Source: Spirochaeta isovalerica (GTDB lineage Bacteria; Spirochaetota; Spirochaetia; DSM-2461). Taken from it: a stretch of 64,000 nt of DNA. The stretch is from contig NZ_JACHGJ010000002.1 of NCBI RefSeq assembly GCF_014207565.1, forward strand, positions 186,001-250,000, in the 5' to 3' direction. Made by a program: the position numbers and the translations under genes. The notes below the pieces were generated by a model. It made no database searches, was not told the origin of the DNA, and saw only the letters and a list, made by a program, of their open reading frames with translations. Numbering within the stretch: the first letter of the stretch is position 1; each line of letters starts with the position of its first letter. Positions 53,621-62,025 of this stretch are shown in pieces.

Positions 53621-54820
53621 TCAGTTCTGGGGCAGAGGCGTGGCGAAGTTATCTACCTGATACATCATTTCTGCAAACAAATGGCCGATGGATGCTATTT
53701 CCCCATCGGCAACTGTCATATTCCCGTCCTGGTCGTAGATAGGTCCAGTAAAGGGATCGAATACCTCTCTTCCCTGTTTCATCTGGTCATATCTTTTCAT
53801 AACAAGGTCGTAAACTGAGATATTTCCGAACTCGGCGTGGTCGATCATTTTGTTTTTAAGATCATCGACATATTTCGGGTTTATCTTCTCATCCCAAGAA
53901 GCACCGAGTTCCACGGCATTCTCTTTCATTAGCCATAAGAGATCGTAGTTTGTCAGATCGGCGGTTTTTCCGGCTTTGTAATCATTCATGACCTGCTCGT
54001 ATATTACTCCCCAGTCTGTCAGCTGGCCGGTAATCGTCGCATCTTCGCCGTAGGCTTCCATGGGGCTGTAGTGACTGAGTGCGAAAACCCGATCGCCTTT
54101 TTCCATATGTTCCTGAGCCACTTCGATAACTGTTGGCGTATCTTCTGTGAATCCGAGTACGTCGCACTGTTCAGAAACGAGAGCTTCGGCGGCTTCTCTG
54201 GCTTTATCCGGCCCGTACCAGGCGTAAGTCCATTTAACATTGACTGTCGCGGCGGGATTGACTTCCTTGATTCCCAGTCCGAAAGCATTCATATGACGGA
54301 ACAGCTCGGGGATCGGGAAGGCAGCGACATAACCGATTTTATCGGTTTCCGTCATGGCACCGGATATAAGGCCGTTCAGGTAGTAGATCTGGTACATATC
54401 TCCCATGTAAGTTCCCAGGTTAGGGGCTCTTTTAAATCCCGAGCAGTGAAAAAAGGTCGTGTCAGGATATTTTTCAGCGGCCTGAACCGTATCGTCCATA
54501 TAACCGAAACTGGTTGTGAAAATGACATCGCATTTCTGCTGCTGAACCATTCTGTCTATAAATCTTACGGCATCACCTTCGGGAACGCTTTCCACAGTTA
54601 CGGTTTCAACCCAGGGAAGCTGCTGTTCCAGATAGAGACGTCCCTGCTCGTGAGCATAGGTCCATCCAAAGTCTCCCGCCGGGCCGATGTAAACGAATCC
54701 CACTTTGACTTTTTCTTCTCCTCCCTGATCATCGGCAGCTGCTCCCTCCTGGCCGCCCGATGCGAAAAGAGTTCCTGTCGCCAGCAAAAGAGCCAGCATT
54801 AATGCATAAATCTTTTTCAT
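53621..54820 (-). CDS. BmpA/Med-family nucleoside-binding protein
   Basis: A 399-residue periplasmic binding protein of the BMP family (TmpC/PnrA, Med). The signal peptide ends LFASGGQEG without a lipobox Cys, so it is probably cleaved by signal peptidase I, as is common in spirochaetal binding proteins. VGFVYIGPAGDFGWTYAHEQGR is the start of lobe 1, where Asp-Phe-Gly-Trp contacts the nucleoside. IDRMVQQQKCDVIFTTSFGYMD and FFHCSGFK follow. PnrA-type proteins bind purine nucleosides. It is the first gene of the transporter operon, with the 13-bp purine motif 149 bp upstream. Confidence 0.9.
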   Translation of the reverse strand: MKKIYALMLALLLATGTLFASGGQEGAAADDQGGEEKVKVGFVYIGPAGDFGWTYAHEQGRLYLEQQLPWVETVTVESVPEGDAVRFIDRMVQQQKCDVIFTTSFGYMDDTVQAAEKYPDTTFFHCSGFKRAPNLGTYMGDMYQIYYLNGLISGAMTETDKIGYVAAFPIPELFRHMNAFGLGIKEVNPAATVNVKWTYAWYGPDKAREAAEALVSEQCDVLGFTEDTPTVIEVAQEHMEKGDRVFALSHYSPMEAYGEDATITGQLTDWGVIYEQVMNDYKAGKTADLTNYDLLWLMKENAVELGASWDEKINPKYVDDLKNKMIDHAEFGNISVYDLVMKRYDQMKQGREVFDPFTGPIYDQDGNMTVADGEIASIGHLFAEMMYQVDNFATPLPQN

Positions 54821-54968
54821 AATATCCTTACTCCTTGATTTGATTCATTGTTCAGCACAATTGTCCCGTTTAGGAATGAGCTTGTCAATAAATCCCGGAG
54901 AATAAAAAACAGCGATTATGCATCGTCAATGAATATTTTCTACATTTATGTAAAAGCTTTATATGTGT

Positions 54969-54981
54969 AAAATCAGACAAT
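54969..54981 (-). promoter_or_regulatory. Purine-regulon 13-mer upstream of the bmpA-type gene
   Basis: On the minus strand ATTGTCTGATTTT, in the same orientation as the gene. It is followed by TTTACA-N17-TAAATG, a possible weak promoter. A second partial copy (GACAGTCAGA) lies next to it. The rest of the 54821-55030 gap shows no riboswitch-like element that I can recognise. Confidence 0.55.
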
Positions 54982-55030
54982 ATGACAGTCAGAATATAGT
55001 GTTATAGCTTCAGGCTAGCTTTTGAATAGA

Positions 55031-55059
55031 TAAAAAAATCCGCCCCGGTGGAGGCGGAT
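55031..55059 (-). terminator. Terminator of the AzgA-type permease
   Basis: On the minus strand, stem ATCCGCC / GGCGGAT (55053-55059 and 55038-55044) with an 8-nt loop and a run of seven U. Confidence 0.82.
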
Positions 55060-55083
55060 GTATAAATATTCAATCCGGTCGGT

Positions 55084-56376
55084 TTAGCCGATGATGATTT
55101 TCAACAGGAAGATCGCAGCGACGATATAAGTCATAATGCTTACATCTTTAGCTTTTCCTGTCGCTACTTTCAGCAGTACATAGCTGAGAATACCGAAAGA
55201 TATACCTTCGGAAATACTGTAGGTGAGAGGCATCATGATGATAGTCAGGAAGGCCGGAAGCGCTTCGGTAACTTCGTTCAGCTCGATTTCCTTGATCGGC
55301 GACATCATGAACAGACCGACCATTAAAAGGGCGGGAGCTGTTGCTGCGCCGGGGATAACCAGGAAGATGGGAGAGAGGAAAACAGCCAGAAGGAAAAGAA
55401 TCGCTGTTGTCAGAGCTGTAAGTCCGGTTCTTCCGCCTTCTTCAACACCTGCCGCACTTTCAACATAAGTTGTAACAGTACTGGTTCCCAGACAGGCACC
55501 AACGGTTGTTCCGATTGCATCTGCCAGAAGAGCCTGTTTCGCTCTGGGGACTTTTCCGTCTTCTGAAAGCATTCCCGCTTTTGTGGATACGCCGACCAGA
55601 GTCCCGACTGTATCGAACATATCGACCATGAGGAAAGTAAAGAGAACGGCGAACATATCAAATGAAAGAATGCTGTTCCATTCGAACTTGAATAAGATCG
55701 GGGAAAGAGATGCTGGAGCGCTGAATAATTTGAAACCTTCCAGATTGGTTACCCCAAGTGGGATCCCGACGATTGTGGCAGCTATGATACCAATTAGCAA
55801 AGATCCTTTTACTTTAAAAGCATGAAGTACGGCGATAATGGCAAGACCGATCAGGGCAACAAGAACAGGACCGCTGGAGAAGCTGCCAAGTTTCAGAAGA
55901 ACGGCAGGGTCATCGACTATGATGCCTGCGTTCTGTAGACCGATAAATGCTATGAACAGACCGATACCGACGGAGATAGCTCTTTTCAGGTTCAGCGGAA
56001 TGCTGTTGATAATAGCTTCACGAACATTGAAGAGTGTCAGCAGGATGAAAATGATTCCTTCAAGGAAAACAGCTGTCAGAGCGAACTGCCAGGATTTTCC
56101 CATTCCCAGAACAACAGTAAAAGCGAAAAAGGCATTGAGACCCATACCGGGAGCCAGAGCGAAAGGCAGATTGGCAACGAGAGCCATTACCAGAGTCGCA
56201 ATAAAAGATGAAAGAGCTGTCGCAGTAAATACCGCGCCGGCGTCCATACCTGTAGCACTGAGTATTCCCGGGTTAACGGCCAGAATGTAGGCCATTGTCA
56301 GGAAAGTGGTGATACCGGCAAGGATTTCAGTTTTTACATTGGTACCTTTTTCGGTCAGTTTAAAAAACTTGTCCAT
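55084..56376 (-). CDS. AzgA-type adenine/hypoxanthine/guanine permease
   Basis: A 430-residue NCS2-superfamily protein of the AzgA/PbuG/PurP branch with 12-14 hydrophobic segments. The diagnostic block TSTVTTYVESAAGVEEGGRTG is near residues 290-310, and LAPGMGLNAFFAFTV (~75-90) and GVSTKAGMLS (~245) are also typical. These permeases import adenine, hypoxanthine or guanine by H+ symport. It is divergent from adenine deaminase and shares its motif-bearing promoter region, so adenine uptake linked to deamination is the natural reading. GGAGGAAATAATT precedes the ATG. Confidence 0.92.
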   Translation of the reverse strand: MDKFFKLTEKGTNVKTEILAGITTFLTMAYILAVNPGILSATGMDAGAVFTATALSSFIATLVMALVANLPFALAPGMGLNAFFAFTVVLGMGKSWQFALTAVFLEGIIFILLTLFNVREAIINSIPLNLKRAISVGIGLFIAFIGLQNAGIIVDDPAVLLKLGSFSSGPVLVALIGLAIIAVLHAFKVKGSLLIGIIAATIVGIPLGVTNLEGFKLFSAPASLSPILFKFEWNSILSFDMFAVLFTFLMVDMFDTVGTLVGVSTKAGMLSEDGKVPRAKQALLADAIGTTVGACLGTSTVTTYVESAAGVEEGGRTGLTALTTAILFLLAVFLSPIFLVIPGAATAPALLMVGLFMMSPIKEIELNEVTEALPAFLTIIMMPLTYSISEGISFGILSYVLLKVATGKAKDVSIMTYIVAAIFLLKIIIG

Positions 56377-56482
56377 TAATTATTTCCTCCGATTCAAATT
56401 GTATTACTTTCATACATTCTCTCTTGAGATTGGCTATTGAACAAGTGATTTTTTACAAAAAGTTACTTTGTGTAGAAATAGC

Positions 56483-56511
56483 TTTACAAATGCAATGTCT
56501 GATAATATGAT
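56483..56511 (+). promoter_or_regulatory. Adenine deaminase promoter with purine-regulon 13-mer in the spacer
   Basis: TTTACA at 56483-56488 and TATGAT at 56506-56511 are 17 bp apart, and AATGTCTGATAAT (56494-56506) fills the spacer. GATAAT-ATG-ATTATC (56501-56515) is an additional palindrome over the -10 box. This is the clearest promoter-plus-operator arrangement among the four copies. Confidence 0.72.
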
Positions 56512-56578
56512 TATCTGTTAAGGTGCTTTGTTTGATTCTTCAGCCGCCTGTTATTAGACTATGATATAGGAGATGGAT

Positions 56579-58330
56579 ATGAAAAGCGGAGATATGAAAA
56601 AGTTGATAAAAACAGCTTCGGGTGAAATTCCTGCCGATCTGGTTCTGAAAAACGGTTCTATAGTCAATGTCTTTTCAGGCGAAATCCTGAAAGGGGATAT
56701 AGCGGTCTGCGACGGAAAGGTCGCGGCCGTATCTTATGCCGGAGAGAGCGATATCACATATGAAGGGCTTGAAGTTATCGATCTGCAGGGGAAAACGATT
56801 GTTCCCGGACTGATTGATGCCCATGTCCATATTGAAAGCTCAATGGGAACGCCGGAGAATTTTGCTTCCATTGTCATACCTCACGGAACCACGACGGTTA
56901 TCGCGGACTGCCACGAAATCGCCAATGTCTGCGGGAACGACGGAATCCGTTATATGATGAACGCATCGGATAACACACCTCTCGATGTTTTTTTTATGAT
57001 ACCTTCCTGTGTTCCCGCCACTCCTTTCGAAGATGCCGGAGCGAAAATCCGCATCGAGGATATGAAACATTTCATTGATGACAAGCGGGTCAAGGGGCTG
57101 GGGGAAATGATGGATTACCCCGGTGTCCTGCAAGGACGAAGCGATATTATGGATAAGCTGACTCTTGCGGTCAATCACGGGAAATTTGTCGACGGACACG
57201 GACCGACCCTGACGGGAAAAGCTCTCAGCGCCTATGCTGTCGCGGGAATAAAAACAGACCATGAGTGCAGCAGTCTGGAGGAAATGCGCGACCGGCTCCG
57301 TGCGGGAATGTATGTGCTGATCCGGGAGGGTTCGGCGGCCTCGGATCTGAAAGAGCTTATCAAAGGTGTTAACGAAAGCAATTCGCGGCGCTGCTGCTTC
57401 TGCACAGATGACAGACAGGCGGAGGATATTATCCATATCGGCCATATCGATAATAATGTCCGACTGGCTCTGAAAGCGGGAGTGGATCCTGTGTCGGTCA
57501 TCCGCATCGCCACAATCAATTCCGCCGAGTGTTACGGGCTGAAAGGCAAAGGGGCCATTGCTCCCGGGTATGATGCCGATTTTCTCATAACGGATAATCT
57601 GAAGGATTTTAATGTTGAATCGGTCTATATCAATGGAATTCTCTCCGCGGAAAAGGGCGAATATAAGTTTTCGATCGATTCGCTGGAAGACAGGCATGTC
57701 CTTTATACTGTGCATCTTCAGTCTATCGATAAAGAAGTGTTCAAACTGAAAATGTCATCGGATTCGGCCAATGTTATTTCCATGAAACCCGGCAGTCTCA
57801 TAACGGAAAAAGTCGTCCGCAAAGTGAAACGGGACAAAGAGGGCTATTTTTCCGAAGGGGATGGATGTGATCTGATCAAAGTCGCCGTTATCGAAAGGCA
57901 CAAAGGCCCGGGCTATATCGGTCTGGGACTTCTGGAAAACTACGGTCTGAAAGGGGGAGCAGTCGCCTCATCCATCGCTCATGACTCCCATAATATCGTC
58001 GTGGCCGGAGATAATGATGAGGATATGATCCGGGCCGTCCGGGAATTGAAGGAATGCGGAGGCGGAATCACCGTCGTATCCGGCGGGAAAGTTCTCGATA
58101 CGCTTGAACTTCCCATTGCCGGGCTGATGACTTCCATGGACAGCGGCAAACTGGCGGAAAAGCTCAACAGCATGATCGAACTGGCCAGGAAAGAGCTTTG
58201 CATCAACCCCGCGATGGATCCCTTTATGACTCTCGCCTTCCTGGCTCTGCCGGTTATTCCCGATATCAAGCTGACGGATCGCGGACTGTTCGATGTGAAG
58301 ACGTTTTCCTTTATAGATGTCAGTGTGTGA
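56579..58330 (+). CDS. ade: Adenine deaminase
   Basis: A 583-residue amidohydrolase that converts adenine to hypoxanthine and ammonia. Metal-binding blocks are DAHVHIESSM (~84-93) and IADCHEIANV (~115-124). GEMMDYPGVL and DGHGPTLTG carry the next ligands, and FCTDDRQAED is the later Asp block. Length matches the bacterial Ade/AdeC group (~570-600). Of two in-frame ATGs, the one at 56579 has GGAG at six bases; the one at 56573 is directly against it. The product hypoxanthine would be a substrate for the XdhAC-type enzyme. Confidence 0.94.
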   Translation: MKSGDMKKLIKTASGEIPADLVLKNGSIVNVFSGEILKGDIAVCDGKVAAVSYAGESDITYEGLEVIDLQGKTIVPGLIDAHVHIESSMGTPENFASIVIPHGTTTVIADCHEIANVCGNDGIRYMMNASDNTPLDVFFMIPSCVPATPFEDAGAKIRIEDMKHFIDDKRVKGLGEMMDYPGVLQGRSDIMDKLTLAVNHGKFVDGHGPTLTGKALSAYAVAGIKTDHECSSLEEMRDRLRAGMYVLIREGSAASDLKELIKGVNESNSRRCCFCTDDRQAEDIIHIGHIDNNVRLALKAGVDPVSVIRIATINSAECYGLKGKGAIAPGYDADFLITDNLKDFNVESVYINGILSAEKGEYKFSIDSLEDRHVLYTVHLQSIDKEVFKLKMSSDSANVISMKPGSLITEKVVRKVKRDKEGYFSEGDGCDLIKVAVIERHKGPGYIGLGLLENYGLKGGAVASSIAHDSHNIVVAGDNDEDMIRAVRELKECGGGITVVSGGKVLDTLELPIAGLMTSMDSGKLAEKLNSMIELARKELCINPAMDPFMTLAFLALPVIPDIKLTDRGLFDVKTFSFIDVSV

Positions 58331-59203
58331 TCACCGTTTCGACACTTCAACCGTCTCCAGAAGCCGGTTTCTCTCATCGGTTATTTTAATGGTGTATTCA
58401 TTGGCTCCGGTATATTCGTATTGAGCTGTCGCGTGAATATTGCCATTGTCATCGATTGCGAAAGCTGTTTCGATTGAACCGTCGGCACCGTCAATATACT
58501 CGAAAGTGCAGTGGGTCCTTTCGAAAAACTGTCCGGGACCGCTCTTTTCATAGAGATAATCAGTGACCCGGTCTCCATCATAGGTAAAGGAATAGAGTGT
58601 CTTGATCTTCGATTCTCCCCGGCCTTCCGATGTTTCTTTCCGGTAGCGAATAAGCTGCATCTCCTCATTGTAGTCGAGTCGGCTGGCAAACCCGTCATCT
58701 CCCGTACCAATGGATTCGACTGCGGTCAATCTCCCGTCACTGAAGAAATATCGTGTTCCGTTTTCATCATTCAGGGTTATAGTCCTTATGTTTCCCGAAT
58801 CATCCTTCTCCAGGTCGAAATTGAGCTCGTCTCCGCCTTTTCTAACTGCAACGAAATAGGGTGTGGGAAAGTAGATCTCTTTGTCGTTGAATCTGACGGA
58901 ACCCAGTTCCCGGTTTTTAAATTCATAAATGTATTTATCATTATTTTCCTGAAAGGAAATGAGACGCCCTTCACTGTCGTATCCGTATTTATATTCGGTT
59001 TCCACATTATTAAAGGCCGGTGTCAGCTTTACGTTAATTTCGCGGTAGGAGCTTTCCATCGTGTTCAGGCTGAAAAGTCCGCAGCTGTATGCTGAATTGA
59101 TATGATTGACGGCGCCCGGATAAATATTGCCTTTGTAGACTTCATAGGACCATAAGGTTCCCGCGGTTAGTATGGCAAAGAGGAGAAAGGCTGATTTTTT
59201 CAT
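58331..59203 (-). CDS. Secreted protein with YD/RHS-like strands, function unknown
   Basis: A 290-residue protein with an N-terminal signal peptide (residues ~1-19, cleavage near LWS/Y), so it is periplasmic or exported. The body consists of repeated beta-hairpin units such as YKYGYDSEGRLISFQE, FFSDGRLTAVES and LYSFTYDGDRVTDYLYE, which resemble YD/RHS or MORN-like strands. I do not recognise a named family. AGGAGG is six bases before the ATG. Its stop directly abuts the stop of convergent adenine deaminase, with no intervening terminator. An adhesin-like or envelope role is possible but unsupported. Confidence 0.6.
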   Translation of the reverse strand: MKKSAFLLFAILTAGTLWSYEVYKGNIYPGAVNHINSAYSCGLFSLNTMESSYREINVKLTPAFNNVETEYKYGYDSEGRLISFQENNDKYIYEFKNRELGSVRFNDKEIYFPTPYFVAVRKGGDELNFDLEKDDSGNIRTITLNDENGTRYFFSDGRLTAVESIGTGDDGFASRLDYNEEMQLIRYRKETSEGRGESKIKTLYSFTYDGDRVTDYLYEKSGPGQFFERTHCTFEYIDGADGSIETAFAIDDNGNIHATAQYEYTGANEYTIKITDERNRLLETVEVSKR

Positions 59204-59279
59204 GGCATGCCTCCTTTAATGAATATCGGAAGGTTGGCCCATAAAAGGAAATTCTATTCGTTTTACAAGCCTCCGAGGT

Positions 59280-60494
59280 TTATCTTCCCTTTACCTTCAG
59301 GTATTTCCGTTTGCCCGCTTTAATAATTATAAAAGTGTCAATTACAGGTCTCAATATGAAATCCGGATCTCTGACCGGGTCGCCATCAATTTTCAATCCC
59401 CCCTGGATAATCAGCCTTCTCGCTTCGCTTATGGAAGGAAGGAGTCCTGATTCTTTTAAAATACCGGTGATCTTCATCCCCTTAGGATCTATGAAAAATA
59501 GGGGAATCTCTTCCGGGAGCTCGCGGCGGCTGAATTGACTGATAAAACCAAGACGGCACCTTTCCGCTTTTTCAGTTCCGTGATAGAGACTGACGATTTC
59601 AGAAGCGAGTTCCATTTTTACATCTCTCGGATTTTCCTTCTCCAACCTCACTTTCAGAAGGCTCAGCTCTTGGCTGCTTCGCTGTGCCGCCAGGGAAAAC
59701 CAGGGAAGGATAAGATCATCTTTAATTGACATGACTTTTCCGAACATATCCTGCGGATCGGCATCGACCGGAATGTGATTGCCGAAACTCTTGGACATTT
59801 TCCTCCCGTCTGTTCCCTCCAGCAGAGGCATAAAGAGAGCGGCCTGAGGAGTCATCCCTCTGTTTTTCTGCAGATCCCTGCCGCAGAGAATGTTGAATTT
59901 CTGATCCATCCCGCCAAGTTCTACATCGGATTTTATCAGCAGGGAATCCCATGCCTGAAGGACGGGATAAAATAATTCATGGAGAGAGAGTCTGTCTCCT
60001 TTCTCCAGTCGTTTCCTGAATGTTTCATGGGTCAACATATGGGCTGTCGAAAAAGCTGATGCCGTGTTCAGAATGTCCTGAAGAGTCAGCGAGTCAAAAC
60101 CCTCGCTCTGGAAATGGACTTCCGTTTTCGATTCATCGACGATTTTGAAAATCTGATCTCTGTAGGTTCGGCTGTTCCTGAGTACATCTTCTTCAGACAA
60201 GGGCGCCCTTTCCCTATTGCGGCCCGTGGGGTCTCCGATCCTCGCTGTGTAATCTCCGATTACAAGGACGGCTTTATGACCCAGATCCTGAAACTGCCTG
60301 AGTTTTCCGTATATCACCATATGGCCGATGTGCACATGAGGAGATGTCGGATCGATGCCAACCTTCACTCTGAGAGGCTCTCCTTTCAGCAGAGAGTGGC
60401 TAATTTTCTCCCTCAACTCGTTCTCCGGAATGATTTCAACTGTGCCCGAAGATAATATCTTCATCTGCCTTTCCACTTCTGTCTTCAGATTCAT
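59280..60494 (-). CDS. tyrS: Tyrosyl-tRNA synthetase
   Basis: A 404-residue class I synthetase that charges tRNA-Tyr. HVHIGH is the HIGH motif, and VGIDPTSP starts the Rossmann fold. GRKMSKSFGN is the KMSKS loop. The C-terminal S4 RNA-binding domain runs from about residue 340 (SISEARRLIIQGGLKIDG). The sequence belongs to the longer TyrZ-type branch (~400 residues). AGGGAGG is six bases before the ATG. Upstream on the same strand is a Tyr-rich leader reading frame followed by an intrinsic terminator, so the gene is probably controlled by attenuation in response to charged tRNA-Tyr. Confidence 0.95.
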   Translation of the reverse strand: MNLKTEVERQMKILSSGTVEIIPENELREKISHSLLKGEPLRVKVGIDPTSPHVHIGHMVIYGKLRQFQDLGHKAVLVIGDYTARIGDPTGRNRERAPLSEEDVLRNSRTYRDQIFKIVDESKTEVHFQSEGFDSLTLQDILNTASAFSTAHMLTHETFRKRLEKGDRLSLHELFYPVLQAWDSLLIKSDVELGGMDQKFNILCGRDLQKNRGMTPQAALFMPLLEGTDGRKMSKSFGNHIPVDADPQDMFGKVMSIKDDLILPWFSLAAQRSSQELSLLKVRLEKENPRDVKMELASEIVSLYHGTEKAERCRLGFISQFSRRELPEEIPLFFIDPKGMKITGILKESGLLPSISEARRLIIQGGLKIDGDPVRDPDFILRPVIDTFIIIKAGKRKYLKVKGR

Positions 60495-60516
60495 GTTATG
60501 CCTCCCTGGAATATCG

Positions 60517-60552
60517 AAAAAAAAAGACCCGCAGGCCGAAACCTGCGGGTCT
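60517..60552 (-). terminator. Intrinsic terminator in the tyrS leader (attenuator)
   Basis: On the minus strand, a perfect 11-bp stem AGACCCGCAGG / CCTGCGGGTCT (60542-60552 and 60525-60535) with a 6-nt loop and eight U. It lies between a Tyr-rich small frame and tyrS, 22 bp before the synthetase start, where a terminator would have no purpose unless conditional. Confidence 0.88.
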
Positions 60553-60573
60553 GAAATTGCTCACAAAATGAAA

Positions 60574-60654
60574 TTACAATTTCTGCAGTATTGGCCAATA
60601 CAGGTCTTGATAGAGGTAATAATAGCTGTTTGCGAATATCACAGAAATTTTCAT
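60574..60654 (-). CDS. Tyrosine-rich leader peptide of tyrS
   Basis: A 26-codon frame from ATG at 60654 to TAA at 60576-60574. Its middle reads NSYYYLYQDLYW, with five Tyr codons, three of them consecutive. The attenuator stem starts 22 bases after the stop. There is no Shine-Dalgarno site. The best promoter (TTGATT-N17-TAATCT) predicts transcription starting at the A of this ATG, so the peptide may be read from a leaderless transcript. By analogy with trp, his and pheST leaders, stalling at Tyr codons when charged tRNA-Tyr is low would favour an alternative fold and let transcription continue into tyrS. Confidence 0.72.
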   Translation of the reverse strand: MKISVIFANSYYYLYQDLYWPILQKL

Positions 60655-60660
60655 AGGAAC

Positions 60661-60689
60661 AGATTAATGCAGGGAACAGCCTTAATCAA
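60661..60689 (-). promoter_or_regulatory. Promoter of the tyrS leader
   Basis: On the minus strand, TTGATT (60684-60689) and TAATCT (60661-60666) with a 17-bp spacer. Six bases separate the -10 box from the ATG of the leader peptide. Confidence 0.55.
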
Positions 60690-60754
60690 GGTATTTATTT
60701 CAGTTTTTCCTTTTTCTATTCGATTTATCCTTTTCAACCTTTTAGAATAAAAGT

Positions 60755-61912
60755 ATGCAATTTCCCGATATTAAAACCCTGGGTCTCGTGGCCATGATTA
60801 TTTCTTTTCTTATCTCGGGCGGTTTGTTCCGGTTCGCTTTCGGCAATCGCCGGTTTATAAGTATCCGCTTATTCGCTTACGGAGACCTCCTGCTGCTGGC
60901 CGGGCTTCTTCTCTCTTCTTTCAAACCGGTCATTCCCGACGTCATTTCTCTGGCGGGAAGCAACGGATTGATACTTCTCGCTTTTGTATTCTTCATTTCA
61001 GGAACGACTTCATTTCTGCGGATTCTTTTTCCCCTTCAATGGCTGCACTGGTTTCTGCTCGCATTGATTGCGGGCGCCCTGGTTTATATAACAATGTTTG
61101 ACATGCCGGCGCTCCCGGCTATCATTCTTATAAATTCTTTTATCCTGGGAGAATCGGTCTACGGTGCCCTCCTCTTCATCCGCGACGGCCGAAAAGGGCT
61201 TTCAAGCCAGAAAAACAGTATGGCCTCAGGCTTTACTGTCATAGCCCTGTATGCCCTGCTAAGAATTGTAATGGCTATTCTGGAACAGAAGACGGGAAGA
61301 CTCATTGATCCCGATCTTCTTTTCGCCGTCTATTTTATTGTTCTCATTTTCTTCCTCATCAATTCGGGTTTTTCTCTCATATGGATCGCCGGTGCTGTTC
61401 TGGAAGAGGATCTGGACAGACGGGCGCGCCTCGATCCGCTCACCGGAGCTTTAAACCGCAGAGCCTTTCTCGATGAATTGAATCGCGAGATCGCCCGCTC
61501 CAAGCGGCAGAGTCTTACCTTTTCTCTGATAATGGGAGATATCGATCACTTTAAGGAGATCAATGATCGGAACGGTCATCTGGCCGGTGATTCGGTGCTT
61601 ATGGCTTTCAAGGCACTTGTTGAGCAGAATCTGAGAATCAATGATGTTCTTTCGCGGTACGGAGAGGAGGAGTTCATGATCCTGCTTCCCGACACGGAGA
61701 AAAAGAACGCCGTTGAAACAGCCGAACGGATCAGAAAAATAGTCGAAATAAACAATCATCCCTTCAATGGTCAGGATATACGGTTTACAGTCAGTTTCGG
61801 GGTGACGTCTTTCGATATGGATGCTCAGAACAAAGATGAATTACTGGAAAACACCGATATCGCTCTCTATGAAGCCAAAGCGAAAGGACGCAACAGGGTA
61901 GAATTCAAATAA
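60755..61912 (+). CDS. Membrane GGDEF-domain protein, probable diguanylate cyclase
   Basis: A 385-residue protein. The first ~215 residues contain about seven hydrophobic helices, a membrane sensor. The GGDEF domain follows from RLDPLTGALNRRAFL. The signature is RYGEEEF instead of RYGGEEF, so the second Gly is Glu. The inhibitory RxxD site (RIND) is intact five residues before it, and the metal/substrate Asp is present in GDIDHFKEIND. The enzyme would make cyclic-di-GMP if the Gly-to-Glu change is tolerated; otherwise it may be a c-di-GMP sensor. It is divergent from the tyrS leader. Confidence 0.85.
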   Translation: MQFPDIKTLGLVAMIISFLISGGLFRFAFGNRRFISIRLFAYGDLLLLAGLLLSSFKPVIPDVISLAGSNGLILLAFVFFISGTTSFLRILFPLQWLHWFLLALIAGALVYITMFDMPALPAIILINSFILGESVYGALLFIRDGRKGLSSQKNSMASGFTVIALYALLRIVMAILEQKTGRLIDPDLLFAVYFIVLIFFLINSGFSLIWIAGAVLEEDLDRRARLDPLTGALNRRAFLDELNREIARSKRQSLTFSLIMGDIDHFKEINDRNGHLAGDSVLMAFKALVEQNLRINDVLSRYGEEEFMILLPDTEKKNAVETAERIRKIVEINNHPFNGQDIRFTVSFGVTSFDMDAQNKDELLENTDIALYEAKAKGRNRVEFK

Positions 61913-62025
61913 TGTTGACAGATAATATAAATCTTTCTAATATTAATGCCACTGTTTCTCCTGAGAGAAAAGCATTTTCCCTTCATTTAAAAAAGTGCCG
62001 TTAAATTTATTTACGGAGTTTCATT

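Noticed and set aside
60517-60760. T-box riboswitch upstream of tyrS
   Set aside because: The conserved T-box sequence (AGGGTGGNACCGCG) and a specifier-loop stem are absent; the leader instead has a Tyr-rich reading frame and a terminator.
61985-62004. Flagellar sigma-28 promoter before the chemoreceptor gene
   Set aside because: GCCGTTAA resembles the -10 element, but no TAAA element occurs at the required spacing.
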